The notes under the pieces were generated by a model. That model made no database searches and was not told the origin of the DNA. It saw only the letters and a list, made by a program, of their open reading frames with translations. DNA of 37,730 nucleotides from contig CAYTSA010000029.1 of the NCBI GenBank assembly GCA_964440345.1, forward strand, positions 1 through 37,730. The letters are read 5' to 3'. The position numbers and the translations under genes were made by a program. Below are positions 22,861 to 31,442 of this stretch, in pieces. The number at the start of each line of letters is the position of its first letter. Positions within the stretch are counted from its first letter, which is position 1. This stretch comes from CAYTSA01 sp964440345. GTDB lineage: Bacteria; Desulfobacterota; Desulfovibrionia; Desulfovibrionales; Desulfovibrionaceae.

Positions 22861-22921
22861 AGAGCCGGCTCTGCAACTGCGCGAGCCGGCTCTGCAACTG
22901 CGCGAGCCGGCTCTGTCTTTT
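22861..22921. terminator. Triple 21-bp palindromic tandem repeat, probable terminator between convergent genes
   Basis: The palindrome GAGCCGGCTC occurs at 22862, 22883 and 22904, exactly 21 bases apart and separated by the same TGCAACTGCGC spacer. TGTCTTTT follows the third copy. Any two copies can pair into a 10-bp stem with an 11-base loop, so transcripts from either side meet alternative hairpins. It lies 28 bases beyond the cohesin/dockerin stop and 55 before the stop of the opposing gene. Confidence 0.65.
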
Positions 22922-22975
22922 CAGAACGCCACTTTTCGTTCATTGGGTAGCGCTTTGTCTCAACGCCCAAATGCG

Positions 22976-23740
22976 CTAGTTCCCCAACGCCTTGGCAAAG
23001 TACTCATCCTGGATGGCGTTGAAGTCGATCATCTTCACGCCCTGGTTAAACGCTGCGGCGGCCTGTTCGCCTTCCGGGCTTTTGCGAAAGCAGACAAACA
23101 AGCCTTTGTCTTCGAGCAGTTTGTCGTTGAATTGTATTGTGCTCGCCAGGCTTTGCAGTTCCGGGTTGGTGGAGATGAGGTATTCGTAGACGTTTTTGTC
23201 TATAACAGCCATGTCAATGCGTCCGCCCGCCACTTTGCGGATGTTTGTGGCGTCGTCGCTCACGCCTTCAGTGGTCAACTCGCCGGACGCCATTTGGGCG
23301 TCAAATTCTTCAGTGTTCACGTACCCTGACACAACGCCGATGGTTTTGCCTTTCAAATCGTCCAGGCTGCTCCATGTAACCGGATTGGCTTTTAATTCGA
23401 TAAAGCCAAGGGGGCTGGAGCCCATTTTGTCTGAAAAGATGAACTCCTCCTCAATGGAGGCGGCGTAATATTCCGGAAAGTAGCCGATGAAGTTGGCGTC
23501 AGTTTTCGCTGTATTCACAGCGCGTTGCCATGGGAAGAATTTAACCTCCAGAGTTGCGCCCACGGCGTCGAAGGCTGCTTTGGCCACTTTGACGCTGGCG
23601 CCGTTTTCAGCCAGACTTTCGCCGGTGTAGGGGGGCCACTCCAGCGTGGTCAAAGAATAGGAATCTGCAGCCTGTGCAGGCGTCTGTAACAGAGCCAGAG
23701 CCGCAGCCACGGCAATGCAAAGCGTGAAAAGTCGATACAT
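22976..23740 (-). CDS. Periplasmic solute-binding protein, family 3 (amino-acid type)
   Basis: The 254-aa product has a signal peptide (MYRLFTLCIAVAAALALL, ending PAQA at residue 24). Its mature part has the SBP_bac_3 fold: LTTLEWPPYTGESLAENG, GATLEVKFFPWQRAVN, SSLDDLKGKTIGVVSGYV, GGRIDMAVIDKNVYEYL. Such proteins usually deliver amino acids to an ABC transporter. No permease or ATPase gene is adjacent, so it may serve a distant transporter or a sensor. AAGGAG precedes the ATG at 23738-23740; the longer frame upstream lacks a signal. Confidence 0.88.
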   Translation of the reverse strand: MYRLFTLCIAVAAALALLQTPAQAADSYSLTTLEWPPYTGESLAENGASVKVAKAAFDAVGATLEVKFFPWQRAVNTAKTDANFIGYFPEYYAASIEEEFIFSDKMGSSPLGFIELKANPVTWSSLDDLKGKTIGVVSGYVNTEEFDAQMASGELTTEGVSDDATNIRKVAGGRIDMAVIDKNVYEYLISTNPELQSLASTIQFNDKLLEDKGLFVCFRKSPEGEQAAAAFNQGVKMIDFNAIQDEYFAKALGN

Positions 23741-23882
23741 GATAGTCTCCTTGTAGTGTTTGTGGTTCAAATTTTTTCTACTATGGCTGCTTCTGGCGGC
23801 AAAGACGTTGCGCAGCGATGGCAGAAGTGTGATTATTTCGCGCCGGATGCGCGGCAGGCGCTGCACAATGAGGAATGAGCGG

Positions 23883-24146
23883 ATGACAAATAAGAGCCGG
23901 CTGCCGGTGTTACGCATATGCGATAGTTGTTGCGACGGTTCCGGGACCATAAAGGAAATGGTGAAAACCGGGGGCTGCACCTGCGACGTGTGCGGTTGGG
24001 GCTGTAAATGCTCTGGGGACGATTGCAAACAATTCGTGAACCGCATACCGGTCAACTGCATACCAGGGGAGGGCTGGGAGTGGCTTCAAACGCGCAATGA
24101 AAGGAGCAACCAGCCGTTGGATTGGCAGGCGCTGTTCGAAACGTAA
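23883..24146 (+). CDS. Small Cys-rich protein, 87 aa, unknown
   Basis: The product has ten cysteines in 87 residues, arranged as CDSCCDGSG (C13, C16, C17) and CTCDVCGWGCKC..C (C32, C34, C37, C41, C43, C48), plus C59. The first motif resembles the CxxCxGxG zinc-binding knuckle of DnaJ-type proteins. The second suggests a further zinc or Fe-S site. No signal or membrane segment follows the chosen start. ATG 23883 lies after GAGGAATGAGCGG; an in-frame ATG at 23868 and a longer frame from 23760 are alternatives. It is divergent from the solute-binding protein and ends 9 bases from the convergent HD-GYP gene. A metal-binding role is inference. Confidence 0.5.
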   Translation: MTNKSRLPVLRICDSCCDGSGTIKEMVKTGGCTCDVCGWGCKCSGDDCKQFVNRIPVNCIPGEGWEWLQTRNERSNQPLDWQALFET

Positions 24147-24155
24147 GGACCCCAG

Positions 24156-25238
24156 TCAGTCTGCGTAGAGTTTTTGGATTTCCAGCACTTTGTCAAAATG
24201 CTGCAGGAAAAGATCGACCAGGGCGGGGTCGAACTGCGTTCCCCGGCCAGCCTTTATGATGTCCAGGGCTTTTTCGTTGGAAAACGCCTCCTTGTACGGC
24301 CGGGCGCTGGTCAGGGCGTCAAAAACGTCAGCCACGGCGGCAATGCGGCCGTAAAGGGGTATTTGGTCGCCGCTGAGCTGCCGAGGATAGCCAGCGCCGT
24401 CCCAACGTTCGTGATGCGTCAGGGCGATTTGCGCACCCACGATGAGCAGTTCTGACATGGCGCCGTCGAGTATTTTGTGACCAATAAGGGAATGCTCTTT
24501 CATGATCTTCCACTCGTCATCGTCAAGACTTTTTGGCTTCAACAGTATGGCGTCTGGGATGCCGATTTTTCCGACGTCGTGCATGGGGCTGGAGTGAAGA
24601 ATGATTTCAACCTCCTGGTCTGGCAAGCCTAAGGCCCTGGCCAGCAGGCTGCAGTACCTGCTCATGCGCAAAATGTGCTGCGAGGTGTCTTTGTCCCGAT
24701 ATTCCGCCGCTGCTGAGAGGCAGTGAATGGTTTCCAGGTGGGCCAGCCGGGCGGATTCCTGCATGTCCCGCAAGTTGTCCACGGCAACGGTCAGCGCCTC
24801 GGCGCGGACGCGGCTTGTCTCCTCTAGTTCTTTTTTGGAGCGGGCGAGTTCGTCGCGGTATTCTTTCAATTGCAGTAGAGAGCTTGTCCTGATGAGGACC
24901 TCGGTTTTGTCAATGGGCTTGGTAATGAAGTCGTTGGCGCCGGCTTCTACAGCTTTGATGCGGTCGGCCACGCTGCTGAGCGCTGTTATGAAGATGACCG
25001 GGGTTTCGGCGTGGTGCGGGCTGTTGCGAATGACCCGGCACACGGAGTAGCCGTCCATGCCGGGCATCATTATGTCCAGCAGCACCAGGTCGATGGAGGG
25101 GCTGAGCAGGGCGAGCGCTTCCTCGCCGGAGGCGGCGCAGACGCATTGATGGCCTGCGGACTCAAGGTGTCTGCAAAGCATCTTTAACGCCATTGGGTCG
25201 TCGTCTACTATGAGAATGCGTTTGATTCGTATTTTCAC
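24156..25238 (-). CDS. Response regulator with HD-GYP cyclic-di-GMP phosphodiesterase domain
   Basis: The 360-aa product has a canonical receiver (Asp12-14 in LIVDDDP, acceptor Asp55 in LVLLDIMMPGMDGY, Lys in FITKPID). A coiled linker (ELARSKKELEETSRVRAEAL) leads to an HD-GYP domain with SSPMHDVGKIGIPDAIL, HHERWDGAGYP and AAVADVFDALTSARPYK. HD-GYP enzymes break down cyclic-di-GMP. The GTG start at 25236-25238 follows AGGGACC and gives the standard receiver N-terminus; an ATG at 25292 would add 18 unusual residues. It is divergent from the EAL-CBS-GGDEF gene. Confidence 0.93.
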   Translation of the reverse strand: MKIRIKRILIVDDDPMALKMLCRHLESAGHQCVCAASGEEALALLSPSIDLVLLDIMMPGMDGYSVCRVIRNSPHHAETPVIFITALSSVADRIKAVEAGANDFITKPIDKTEVLIRTSSLLQLKEYRDELARSKKELEETSRVRAEALTVAVDNLRDMQESARLAHLETIHCLSAAAEYRDKDTSQHILRMSRYCSLLARALGLPDQEVEIILHSSPMHDVGKIGIPDAILLKPKSLDDDEWKIMKEHSLIGHKILDGAMSELLIVGAQIALTHHERWDGAGYPRQLSGDQIPLYGRIAAVADVFDALTSARPYKEAFSNEKALDIIKAGRGTQFDPALVDLFLQHFDKVLEIQKLYAD

Positions 25239-25426
25239 GGGCGGTCCCTTTGCATAGTGAACTCTTGAAGACTGTAGGCAAAATGCCGGCAACAGTAAAG
25301 GCTATGCAGCAGTTTCCTCACGCAGTGTTCCGCCATGGCTGAGGGATGCAATACACCTCCCTGGACACTGTTGCTGAGGATCGCCGCCCCCGGCGCCCGG
25401 CGTCACTGGAATGTAACGCGAATATG

Positions 25427-25456
25427 CTGACATCGACTCATTTGGGGAGCTATATA
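25427..25456 (+). promoter_or_regulatory. Candidate sigma-70 promoter for the EAL-CBS-GGDEF gene
   Basis: CTGACA (25427-25432) and TATATA (25451-25456) are 18 bases apart. They lie about 45 bases before the GTG start at 25501, with the ribosome-binding region AAGGGG at 25485-25490. Confidence 0.4.
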
Positions 25457-25500
25457 TACTGCGTTGCTGCTGAACCGACAAAATAAGGGGATGTGCAGGC

Positions 25501-27801
25501 GTGAAAAAGTTTTTTGCGAAAAAGCTGCTCTACGCGGAAAACGCTGGTCCTTCAGTGGGTAAAGGGGCTCTGCTGCGGCATATCAGCCATGAGAACCAGC
25601 ACGCCCTCATCAAGGTGTTCGGCAAGAGTCCCATCGGCGTGGTCACGCTGGAAGTGAAAAATTTCTTCTCCCTTTCCACAGCGGACGACGCAGACATGGG
25701 AAAGGAAGTGATGGAGGTTCTGGAGTACGAGGCTGTAGAGCGCATTCAGTCGCTGCTGCCCTCTGTTCGGTCATGGGTGCTGGACCGTGTAGGCCTGTCC
25801 AGTATTGTGTTTTTTTTGGAGTTGGAGCGGCCGGACCTCATTTCGCTAGCTACAGCAGCTTACCAGTTGCAGATTCAGCTGCGCGAATATTTGAACTTCA
25901 AGCTGTTGCGCACCACCCGGGGGTTTCTGGACGTTATGGCCGGCTACTCAGTAATAGACAAGCAGCCAGCCGGGGAGTTTCCAGAGATTCTGCACAAAGC
26001 CTACTGCCAGGCCCGCCGTGTGGCGAACAATCCGAAAGTATACGACAATTTGCCGCTGCATGTGGAGTTTCAGCGCGTTCTTGAAGAGCGGGACCTGGTG
26101 ATGCTGTACCAGCCGGTGATTGAGTTTCAGGAGGGCGAGGTGCTCGGCTGGGAGGCCTTTGTGCGGGGACCGGAGTCCAGTGCGCTGCACGACCCGAAGA
26201 TACTCTTTGCCCTGGCTGAGGAGATGGGGGCCGTCTTCGGACTGGAGCACGCCTGCCGGCAGCAGGCCATGGCCAGCCTGGGGAAGCTGGATAAACATCA
26301 ACTCCTTTTTCTGAACACACACCCCAGCTCTCTCAATGACCCGAATTTCACCCCGGACCGCGTCAACGCCTTGTTGCGGCAATATTCCTTGAGCCCGGAC
26401 AACATCGTCATGGAGTTTACCGAGCGTCATTCGGTCAAAGACATGCCGCTCTTTCTGAAAACCATAGAAGTTTTTCGCACTGAGGGGTTTCAGGTGTGCA
26501 TTGACGACGTGGGCGCCGGCCACTCCACGTTGCGGTACGTCACCCAGGCGCGGCCGGATTTTGTGAAGATCGACATTTCGCTCATCGGCGGGGTGGACGC
26601 CAACCCCTACAACCGGGTCATGGTGGAAACGCTCATCGCCATGACGGACAAGATAGGCAGCAAACTGCTTGCCGTGGGCGTGGAGACAGAAACAGAACTC
26701 AGTTCTTTGGTGTCCATGGGCGCGTACGCTGGTCAAGGCAACTTGCTGGGCGCTCCCCAGCCTCAAAAGGAAAAGGCGAGCCAGTCGATTCCGGTCCGCA
26801 CAGTGGTTGACTCTGAAACCCTGAACTCCTGGAAGTGCTCATCTCCTATCATAGAACTTGCCCGGCCCACGCTGGAGGTGAGGCCGGAAACCCCTGTGCG
26901 TCTGATAAAAGAGATGCTGACCGACCAGCCCCCCCAGACCAGCGTGGTCATCGTCAACGACCGCAAGCCCTTGGGTCTGCTTATGCAATACTCCATGGAT
27001 CGCCGGCTCTCTTCGCAGTTTGGCATGTCGCTCTATTACAAACGGCCAGTGGACCGCATCATGGACGATTCGCCGCTGGTGGTGGACGGGTCCGTCGCAG
27101 TGGAAGACGTGGCCAAGCTGGCCATGGGCCGAGAGCCAACCAAAGTCTACGACGACATAGTGGTCACAGAAGACGGCATGGTGGCCGGCGTGGTCTCGGT
27201 GCAGCGCATGATAGACACCATGACCCAGATTCAGGTTGAACTGGCCAAGGGCGCCAATCCCCTTTCAGGCTTGCCGGGCAATGTCGCCATAGAGCGGGAA
27301 ATTGAGCGCCGGGCCGGGGCCAGAACGCCTTCTTCACTCATTTACGCGGACCTGGACAACTTCAAAGTATACAACGACGTCTTCGGTTTTGAGCGCGGCG
27401 ACCGTATTATCCTCATAGCAGCTGAAGCCATAAGCACAGCAGTGAAGGAGTTTGGCGGAGCCACGGATTTTGTAGGCCACGTGGGCGGCGACGACTTTGT
27501 GGCCATCGTCGATCCTGGCGTGGCTGGCGACGTGTGCGCAAAGACGCTGGAATTGTTCTCCAAAGAGACGCCGGCCTTGTACCGTCAGGAAGACATCGAC
27601 AGGGGCTACATTGTGGGAAAGGGTCGGGACGGCAAGCCGGGCCGCTTCCCCCTGGTGTCGCTTTCCTTGGCCATTGTGGATTGCACCTTTGTGCCGCCTT
27701 TCAACATGGACAAGCTCTCCTGGCGCGTTGCCGAGCTGAAGAAAGCAGCCAAAGCCATTGAAGGCAACTCCTGCGTGCGTGAGGACCTTGCTCCAGCTTA
27801 G
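25501..27801 (+). CDS. Cyclic-di-GMP signalling protein, EAL - CBS pair - GGDEF order
   Basis: The 766-aa product has an unassigned N-terminal region (1 to about 195) and an EAL domain at about 200-440. The EAL signature is EAFVR at 218-222; NTHP, MEFTER, CIDDVGAGHSTL, DFVKIDISL and GVETETEL carry the expected metal and substrate residues. Next comes a CBS pair at about 450-580 (PIIELARPTLEVRPETPV, VNDRKPLG, VVTEDGMVAGVVSVQRM), then a GGDEF domain whose motif is GGDDF at 662-666. No RxxD inhibitory site precedes it. The usual order is GGDEF then EAL. The CBS pair may sense nucleotides. The start is GTG. Both enzyme activities are plausible but unproven. Confidence 0.9.
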   Translation: MKKFFAKKLLYAENAGPSVGKGALLRHISHENQHALIKVFGKSPIGVVTLEVKNFFSLSTADDADMGKEVMEVLEYEAVERIQSLLPSVRSWVLDRVGLSSIVFFLELERPDLISLATAAYQLQIQLREYLNFKLLRTTRGFLDVMAGYSVIDKQPAGEFPEILHKAYCQARRVANNPKVYDNLPLHVEFQRVLEERDLVMLYQPVIEFQEGEVLGWEAFVRGPESSALHDPKILFALAEEMGAVFGLEHACRQQAMASLGKLDKHQLLFLNTHPSSLNDPNFTPDRVNALLRQYSLSPDNIVMEFTERHSVKDMPLFLKTIEVFRTEGFQVCIDDVGAGHSTLRYVTQARPDFVKIDISLIGGVDANPYNRVMVETLIAMTDKIGSKLLAVGVETETELSSLVSMGAYAGQGNLLGAPQPQKEKASQSIPVRTVVDSETLNSWKCSSPIIELARPTLEVRPETPVRLIKEMLTDQPPQTSVVIVNDRKPLGLLMQYSMDRRLSSQFGMSLYYKRPVDRIMDDSPLVVDGSVAVEDVAKLAMGREPTKVYDDIVVTEDGMVAGVVSVQRMIDTMTQIQVELAKGANPLSGLPGNVAIEREIERRAGARTPSSLIYADLDNFKVYNDVFGFERGDRIILIAAEAISTAVKEFGGATDFVGHVGGDDFVAIVDPGVAGDVCAKTLELFSKETPALYRQEDIDRGYIVGKGRDGKPGRFPLVSLSLAIVDCTFVPPFNMDKLSWRVAELKKAAKAIEGNSCVREDLAPA

Positions 27802-27807
27802 CAAGGC

Positions 27808-28872
27808 TCAGGACGAACTTTGTATCTGCTCCAGCCTGCTCTGGTATCCCTTGATCAGTCCAAAGCAACCGGCCAGCATCATGTCTCCGCCCGGCGCCAG
27901 AAAGCGCCCGTATCCGCTAAAGAGTTCCCGCTGCGGGCCCAGCACCACCGTGGCCGGGAAGCTTCCAGCTGCAGCCGGCGACTTCAGGGTCATGGCGCCG
28001 TGGCCGCCGCTCTGCATCACTTCCTCCCCGGCCAGCTCGCCGCGGCGGAACCGCTCCAGGTCTGCGAAAACGTCCGGCGCTTCTTCGCCTTCGTCAAGCA
28101 GCATGCCGGTGTGGTGTTCGTAGACGCCAAAAATGCGGTCCTGGTAGAGCAGGAACGCAATGCAGTGGCTGTTGCCGGCGTTGACCACGAGCACGCCGTG
28201 CTTCTGGTTTTCCAGGGAGGTTTCGGCGTCGAACAAGGCGCCCAGCACGGCCGCCGCGCCGGTGTCCGCCACCGGTCCATAGCCGGCGGCTTTCTGCAGC
28301 GCCGTCAGCCGCGTCAATTGGGGCGGGGGAGCGTCAAAAAGCAGTTTGGCCGGCTGGCCTTTCCAGGCAGTAAGAAATTCCCGCCACAAGGCAAAGCGGC
28401 CTTCCCTGTTGCCCCCCTGGGGATGGAAGCCGTGGTCTTGGACTGCCGCGAGCACCAGGTCCGGAGGTTCCAGGCCGGCAGCAGCCAGGTAGGACTCCCA
28501 GAAGCCCGGGTCAAAGTCTGTAAGGTGGACAGGGCAGTATCCTTGCGGGGCCGTGTCCGCCAGACGCACGCCCATTTCCTTGACCCGGTCCATGTTGTCG
28601 AAAAGCGCCACTGCGGCGTCCGGGTGGGCGGCGAGGCCTGTTCCGGACTGCAGATGGGCCTTTACTGCGCCGAAAAACCCCCCGCCCATGTTCTGGCCGT
28701 ACAGATATACAGGTTTGTTTTCGCTGGTCAGTTTGCGGATGCGGGCGGCGACTTTTCTGGCCGGCGCCGGCAACACGAATTTGGGGCAGTTTTCCAATTC
28801 CAGGCCAGGCTGGAAATACAGGACGTCCTGGGTGCCGCTGCCTATGTCCAGGCAGAGGATGCGTTGGTTCAT
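27808..28872 (-). CDS. DUF1786-type ASKHA-fold protein, unknown function
   Basis: The 354-aa product begins MNQRILCLDIGSGTQDVLYF, a phosphate-1 loop of the actin/Hsp70/sugar-kinase (ASKHA) superfamily. A second nucleotide-binding segment is GVLVVNAGNSHCIAFLL. The overall layout resembles the DUF1786 family, sometimes labelled pyruvate formate-lyase activating enzyme-like without firm evidence. It may bind ATP. The ATG at 28870-28872 follows GGAGCGG; an in-frame ATG 24 bases upstream is less likely. It converges on the EAL-CBS-GGDEF gene with a 6-base gap and no terminator. Confidence 0.7.
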   Translation of the reverse strand: MNQRILCLDIGSGTQDVLYFQPGLELENCPKFVLPAPARKVAARIRKLTSENKPVYLYGQNMGGGFFGAVKAHLQSGTGLAAHPDAAVALFDNMDRVKEMGVRLADTAPQGYCPVHLTDFDPGFWESYLAAAGLEPPDLVLAAVQDHGFHPQGGNREGRFALWREFLTAWKGQPAKLLFDAPPPQLTRLTALQKAAGYGPVADTGAAAVLGALFDAETSLENQKHGVLVVNAGNSHCIAFLLYQDRIFGVYEHHTGMLLDEGEEAPDVFADLERFRRGELAGEEVMQSGGHGAMTLKSPAAAGSFPATVVLGPQRELFSGYGRFLAPGGDMMLAGCFGLIKGYQSRLEQIQSSS

Positions 28873-29199
28873 GGTCCGCTCCGGTTCTTGCAACATGAAT
28901 GAAGGCCTCGGCGCACTTCCCGTGCTGGGAATTGTGCTGAGCGCGACGTTCTGGCGCCCCGGGGCCTCTGTGAATATTTTTGATTATGTTAATTGTTTCA
29001 AGTTGTTTGTGAAAAATAAGCCTGTACTGCTTTTCCCGTGCAGAGGTGTCGAAGTGTTCTGGCTGGTTCAAAACAGCAAGGGCTGAGTGTGGCCAAAATT
29101 TTTATGATATGCAATGAAATTGATGGACCATTGTGAAAAGCAAAAGGCGCACAAAAAAAAGTCTTAAAATGTGACTTTCACCATGCAGGTGTTGTAGTA
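28873..29199. other. Divergent intergenic region
   Basis: This AT-rich stretch (notably 28980-29010 and 29095-29175) lies between the DUF1786-like gene and the sigma-factor gene and must carry promoters for both. I see no gene with a ribosome-binding site, no strong hairpin, and no clear ECF-type promoter that I could assign with confidence. Confidence 0.5.
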
Positions 29200-29754
29200 A
29201 TGGATATGAACGATGAGCAGCTCGCTTGCCGTGCGCAAGCCGGCGACCGGGCTGCTTACGGTCAGCTGGTCAAGCGGCGTCAGCACGGCGTGTATACCCT
29301 GGCGTTGCGCATGGCCGGCGACAGAACAGTCGCTGAAGATCTGGCCCAGGCCGCCTTTGTGCGCATCTTCGAGCAGTTGTCCAGGTACGACCCGGCCCGG
29401 CCGTTTACGCCCTGGATGTACCAGGTGGCTGTAAACTTGATGCGCAACGAGCTGAAAGCCGGAGACCGCAAGCCCGACGCCAGGGCGGCTGCGCTGGATG
29501 ACGGCGCTCCCGCCGCCGACGCGGCGCCCGGACCGGAGGCCGCGGCGACAGCCAGCGAAGAGGCGGAGGAATTGGCTGGAAAGTTGCAGATGTTGCAACC
29601 CAAACTGCGAGAGGCCGTGGTGCTGCGATACTATGTGGACTTATCTTTTGAAGACATTGCCGGGGCTCTGGGCGTCACCGTGAGCACGGCGAAAATGCGC
29701 GTCTACAGGGGGCTGGACGCATTGCGGCGGGCCTATGGCGCGCCTGGCAAGTGA
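29200..29754 (+). CDS. ECF (RpoE-like) RNA polymerase sigma factor
   Basis: The 184-aa product has sigma region 2 (YGQLVKRRQHGVYTLALRMA, then AEDLAQAAFVRIFEQL and PFTPWMYQVAVNLMRNELK). An Ala/Pro-rich linker follows, then region 4 (KLREAVVLRYYVDLSFEDIA, GVTVSTAKMRVYRGLDALRR) with its helix-turn-helix. ECF sigma factors redirect RNA polymerase in response to envelope or surface signals. It overlaps no gene, and the probable anti-sigma gene starts 13 bases after its stop. The ribosome-binding site is weak; ATG 29206 is an alternative start. Confidence 0.92.
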   Translation: MDMNDEQLACRAQAGDRAAYGQLVKRRQHGVYTLALRMAGDRTVAEDLAQAAFVRIFEQLSRYDPARPFTPWMYQVAVNLMRNELKAGDRKPDARAAALDDGAPAADAAPGPEAAATASEEAEELAGKLQMLQPKLREAVVLRYYVDLSFEDIAGALGVTVSTAKMRVYRGLDALRRAYGAPGK

Positions 29755-29767
29755 GCAGGGGGGAGCT

Positions 29768-30439
29768 ATGGACCACAAGCAACGGGACGAGCTTTTGATG
29801 CAAGCGCTTTTTGGCGAACTGGACGCAAACGGCCGCACTGTTTTTGACGCGGCCGCCACTCAGGACCCCACGCTGCAAAAGGACCTGGAGTCCCTGCAGC
29901 GCACGGCGGACATAGCAGCGCACACGCCGCAGGCGGCGCCGCCTCGGGGGTTCACCTTCCGTGTGCTGGACCAGCTGCCGGAAAAGAAGCGAAACGCCTT
30001 GTGGGCGCTTTTGTCCTCTCCGCTTTCGCAGTGCGCTCCGCAGCCGCGCACCTGCGCCCTCTTTTTCATCACCGCCGCCTTTTATTACCTGGTCACGGCA
30101 GTGTTGCTAACGCTGGTTTTGCGGCAGGAAACGGCGGCGCCCGTGCACTACTGGCTGCAGATGCAGCCAGTATTTGCCCTTGGGGCGGCCATAGTATTCT
30201 CAGGAGTAGGCATTCTGCTGCTGCATGACGGCGATATGGCTTTGAAAATCGCCCTGGCCGCCGCTGCGGCGCAGGCCTTGCTGATGATTGTCAATGGCGG
30301 CGTGCTGCAGTCGGCCCTTGGAAGCCATGATACTGCGGGGTTCACCTTTTTGTATACTCTGATGGGCATGTTTGTGGGAACATTTCTTGCGGACGCTGCT
30401 TATCGCACATGGAAAAGCTATGGACATGAAACAATCTGA
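29768..30439 (+). CDS. Membrane protein, probable anti-sigma factor
   Basis: The 223-aa product has a soluble N-terminus (about 1-90) starting MDHKQRDELLMQALFGELDA, similar in style to anti-sigma domains that hold ECF sigma factors. About four membrane helices follow (FFITAAFYYLVTAVLLTLVL, FALGAAIVFSGVGILLL, ALAAAAAQALLMIV, YTLMGMFVGTFLADAAY). The zinc-binding HxxxCxxC motif of the ZAS class is missing. The assignment rests on position right after the sigma gene and on topology. The start at 29768 follows GGGGGGAG. Its end overlaps the first pseudopilin start. Confidence 0.7.
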   Translation: MDHKQRDELLMQALFGELDANGRTVFDAAATQDPTLQKDLESLQRTADIAAHTPQAAPPRGFTFRVLDQLPEKKRNALWALLSSPLSQCAPQPRTCALFFITAAFYYLVTAVLLTLVLRQETAAPVHYWLQMQPVFALGAAIVFSGVGILLLHDGDMALKIALAAAAAQALLMIVNGGVLQSALGSHDTAGFTFLYTLMGMFVGTFLADAAYRTWKSYGHETI

Positions 30440-30959
30440 TGACCGTGCGCGGGGCCAACGCGGGTTCACGATCCTGGAAATTATTGCTGTAATCGTCCTG
30501 CTCGGCGCCATGACAGCTGTTGTGGTGTCAACATTTCCCAGCCAGACGGAGAACGAGTTCTATTCACGGCTGGAAGTGATAAAGGACCATATCCGCTATG
30601 CCCAACTCAAGTCCATTAAGGAAGACAGGGTCTTTGGCGTAAGCTGCGACGGGGACAACTACTGGATGTTCAGGGCAACACGGCCGGTTAATCCGCTGGC
30701 GGACCCGATAGACCCCCTCAATCAACAGCCTTTTGCCAACGAGGGAGCCGCTGTCATTAATCTGTCCGGGGCCGGGTTTAGCCTGGACGCCTTTACCGTG
30801 TTTTTTGACGAAATGGGCGAGCCCTATACCGCCTATGTGGACACGAACAACGCCGGCAATGTGCGTCTGACGGCGAATTTGGACGTGGATTTTGAAATAT
30901 CCAGCACGGCGACGTCTGAGACCATTACAATCACGCCGTTTACGGGGTATGTGCCATGA
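30420..30959 (+). CDS. Pseudopilin (type IV prepilin-like), GspH-like
   Basis: The 179-aa product has a class III prepilin signal: basic leader, then GQRG with cleavage before FTILEIIAVIVLLGAM, including Glu5 of the mature protein. The hydrophobic helix leads to a globular domain that resembles GspH/FimT minor pilins in length. It needs a prepilin peptidase, not encoded here. The start ATG 30420 has GGAAAAG upstream and overlaps the anti-sigma gene by 20 bases. ATG 30426 is also possible. Confidence 0.88.
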   Translation: MDMKQSDDRARGQRGFTILEIIAVIVLLGAMTAVVVSTFPSQTENEFYSRLEVIKDHIRYAQLKSIKEDRVFGVSCDGDNYWMFRATRPVNPLADPIDPLNQQPFANEGAAVINLSGAGFSLDAFTVFFDEMGEPYTAYVDTNNAGNVRLTANLDVDFEISSTATSETITITPFTGYVP

Positions 30960-31435
30960 ATGCGAGCAACAGAGGTTTTACGCTCATAGAGATTATTATC
31001 ACGTTGGTCATCAGCGCCATCGCAGCTGGCGTGTTGATACAGTTTATGGGCACAGCGTTTCAGCAAAGTTCCAAGCCGGTGGTCGTGAGCCAGCGGGAGG
31101 GCTTGGTGGAAAGGCAAATGGAAGCCGTGGTCAGCTCTTACGTGGCGGCCATGAACATCCTGGATTTCGATGCTGGCGACGACCCTCAGGTCGCCCTGCA
31201 GACCTTGTCGAGCACCATTAACGCCGGAAATTTCGATCAAGGAAGCGTTGCAGTGACCTCTCAGTTCGTTGCGTTTGTCAATGGCGTGGAAACAGCAGCC
31301 CCGTCGCCGCCCACGGACACATTGCGAGTGACGGTCACGGCCACGAACCCGTCCGACAACTCGGTGGAGCACACACTTTCCACGCTGCTCACCGCCACCC
31401 GTAACGACAGAAACCCAATGATGATACCATATTGA
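30956..31435 (+). CDS. Pseudopilin (minor type IV pilin-like)
   Basis: The 159-aa product begins MNASNRG, with cleavage before FTLIEIIITLVISAIAAGVL, a clear prepilin N-terminus with Glu5. The remaining globular part (beta-rich, Ser/Thr-rich) is not assignable to a GspI/J/K subtype by eye. It overlaps the preceding gene by four bases (ATGA), so translation is coupled. Confidence 0.88.
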   Translation: MNASNRGFTLIEIIITLVISAIAAGVLIQFMGTAFQQSSKPVVVSQREGLVERQMEAVVSSYVAAMNILDFDAGDDPQVALQTLSSTINAGNFDQGSVAVTSQFVAFVNGVETAAPSPPTDTLRVTVTATNPSDNSVEHTLSTLLTATRNDRNPMMIPY

Positions 31436-31442
31436 GGCGGCC

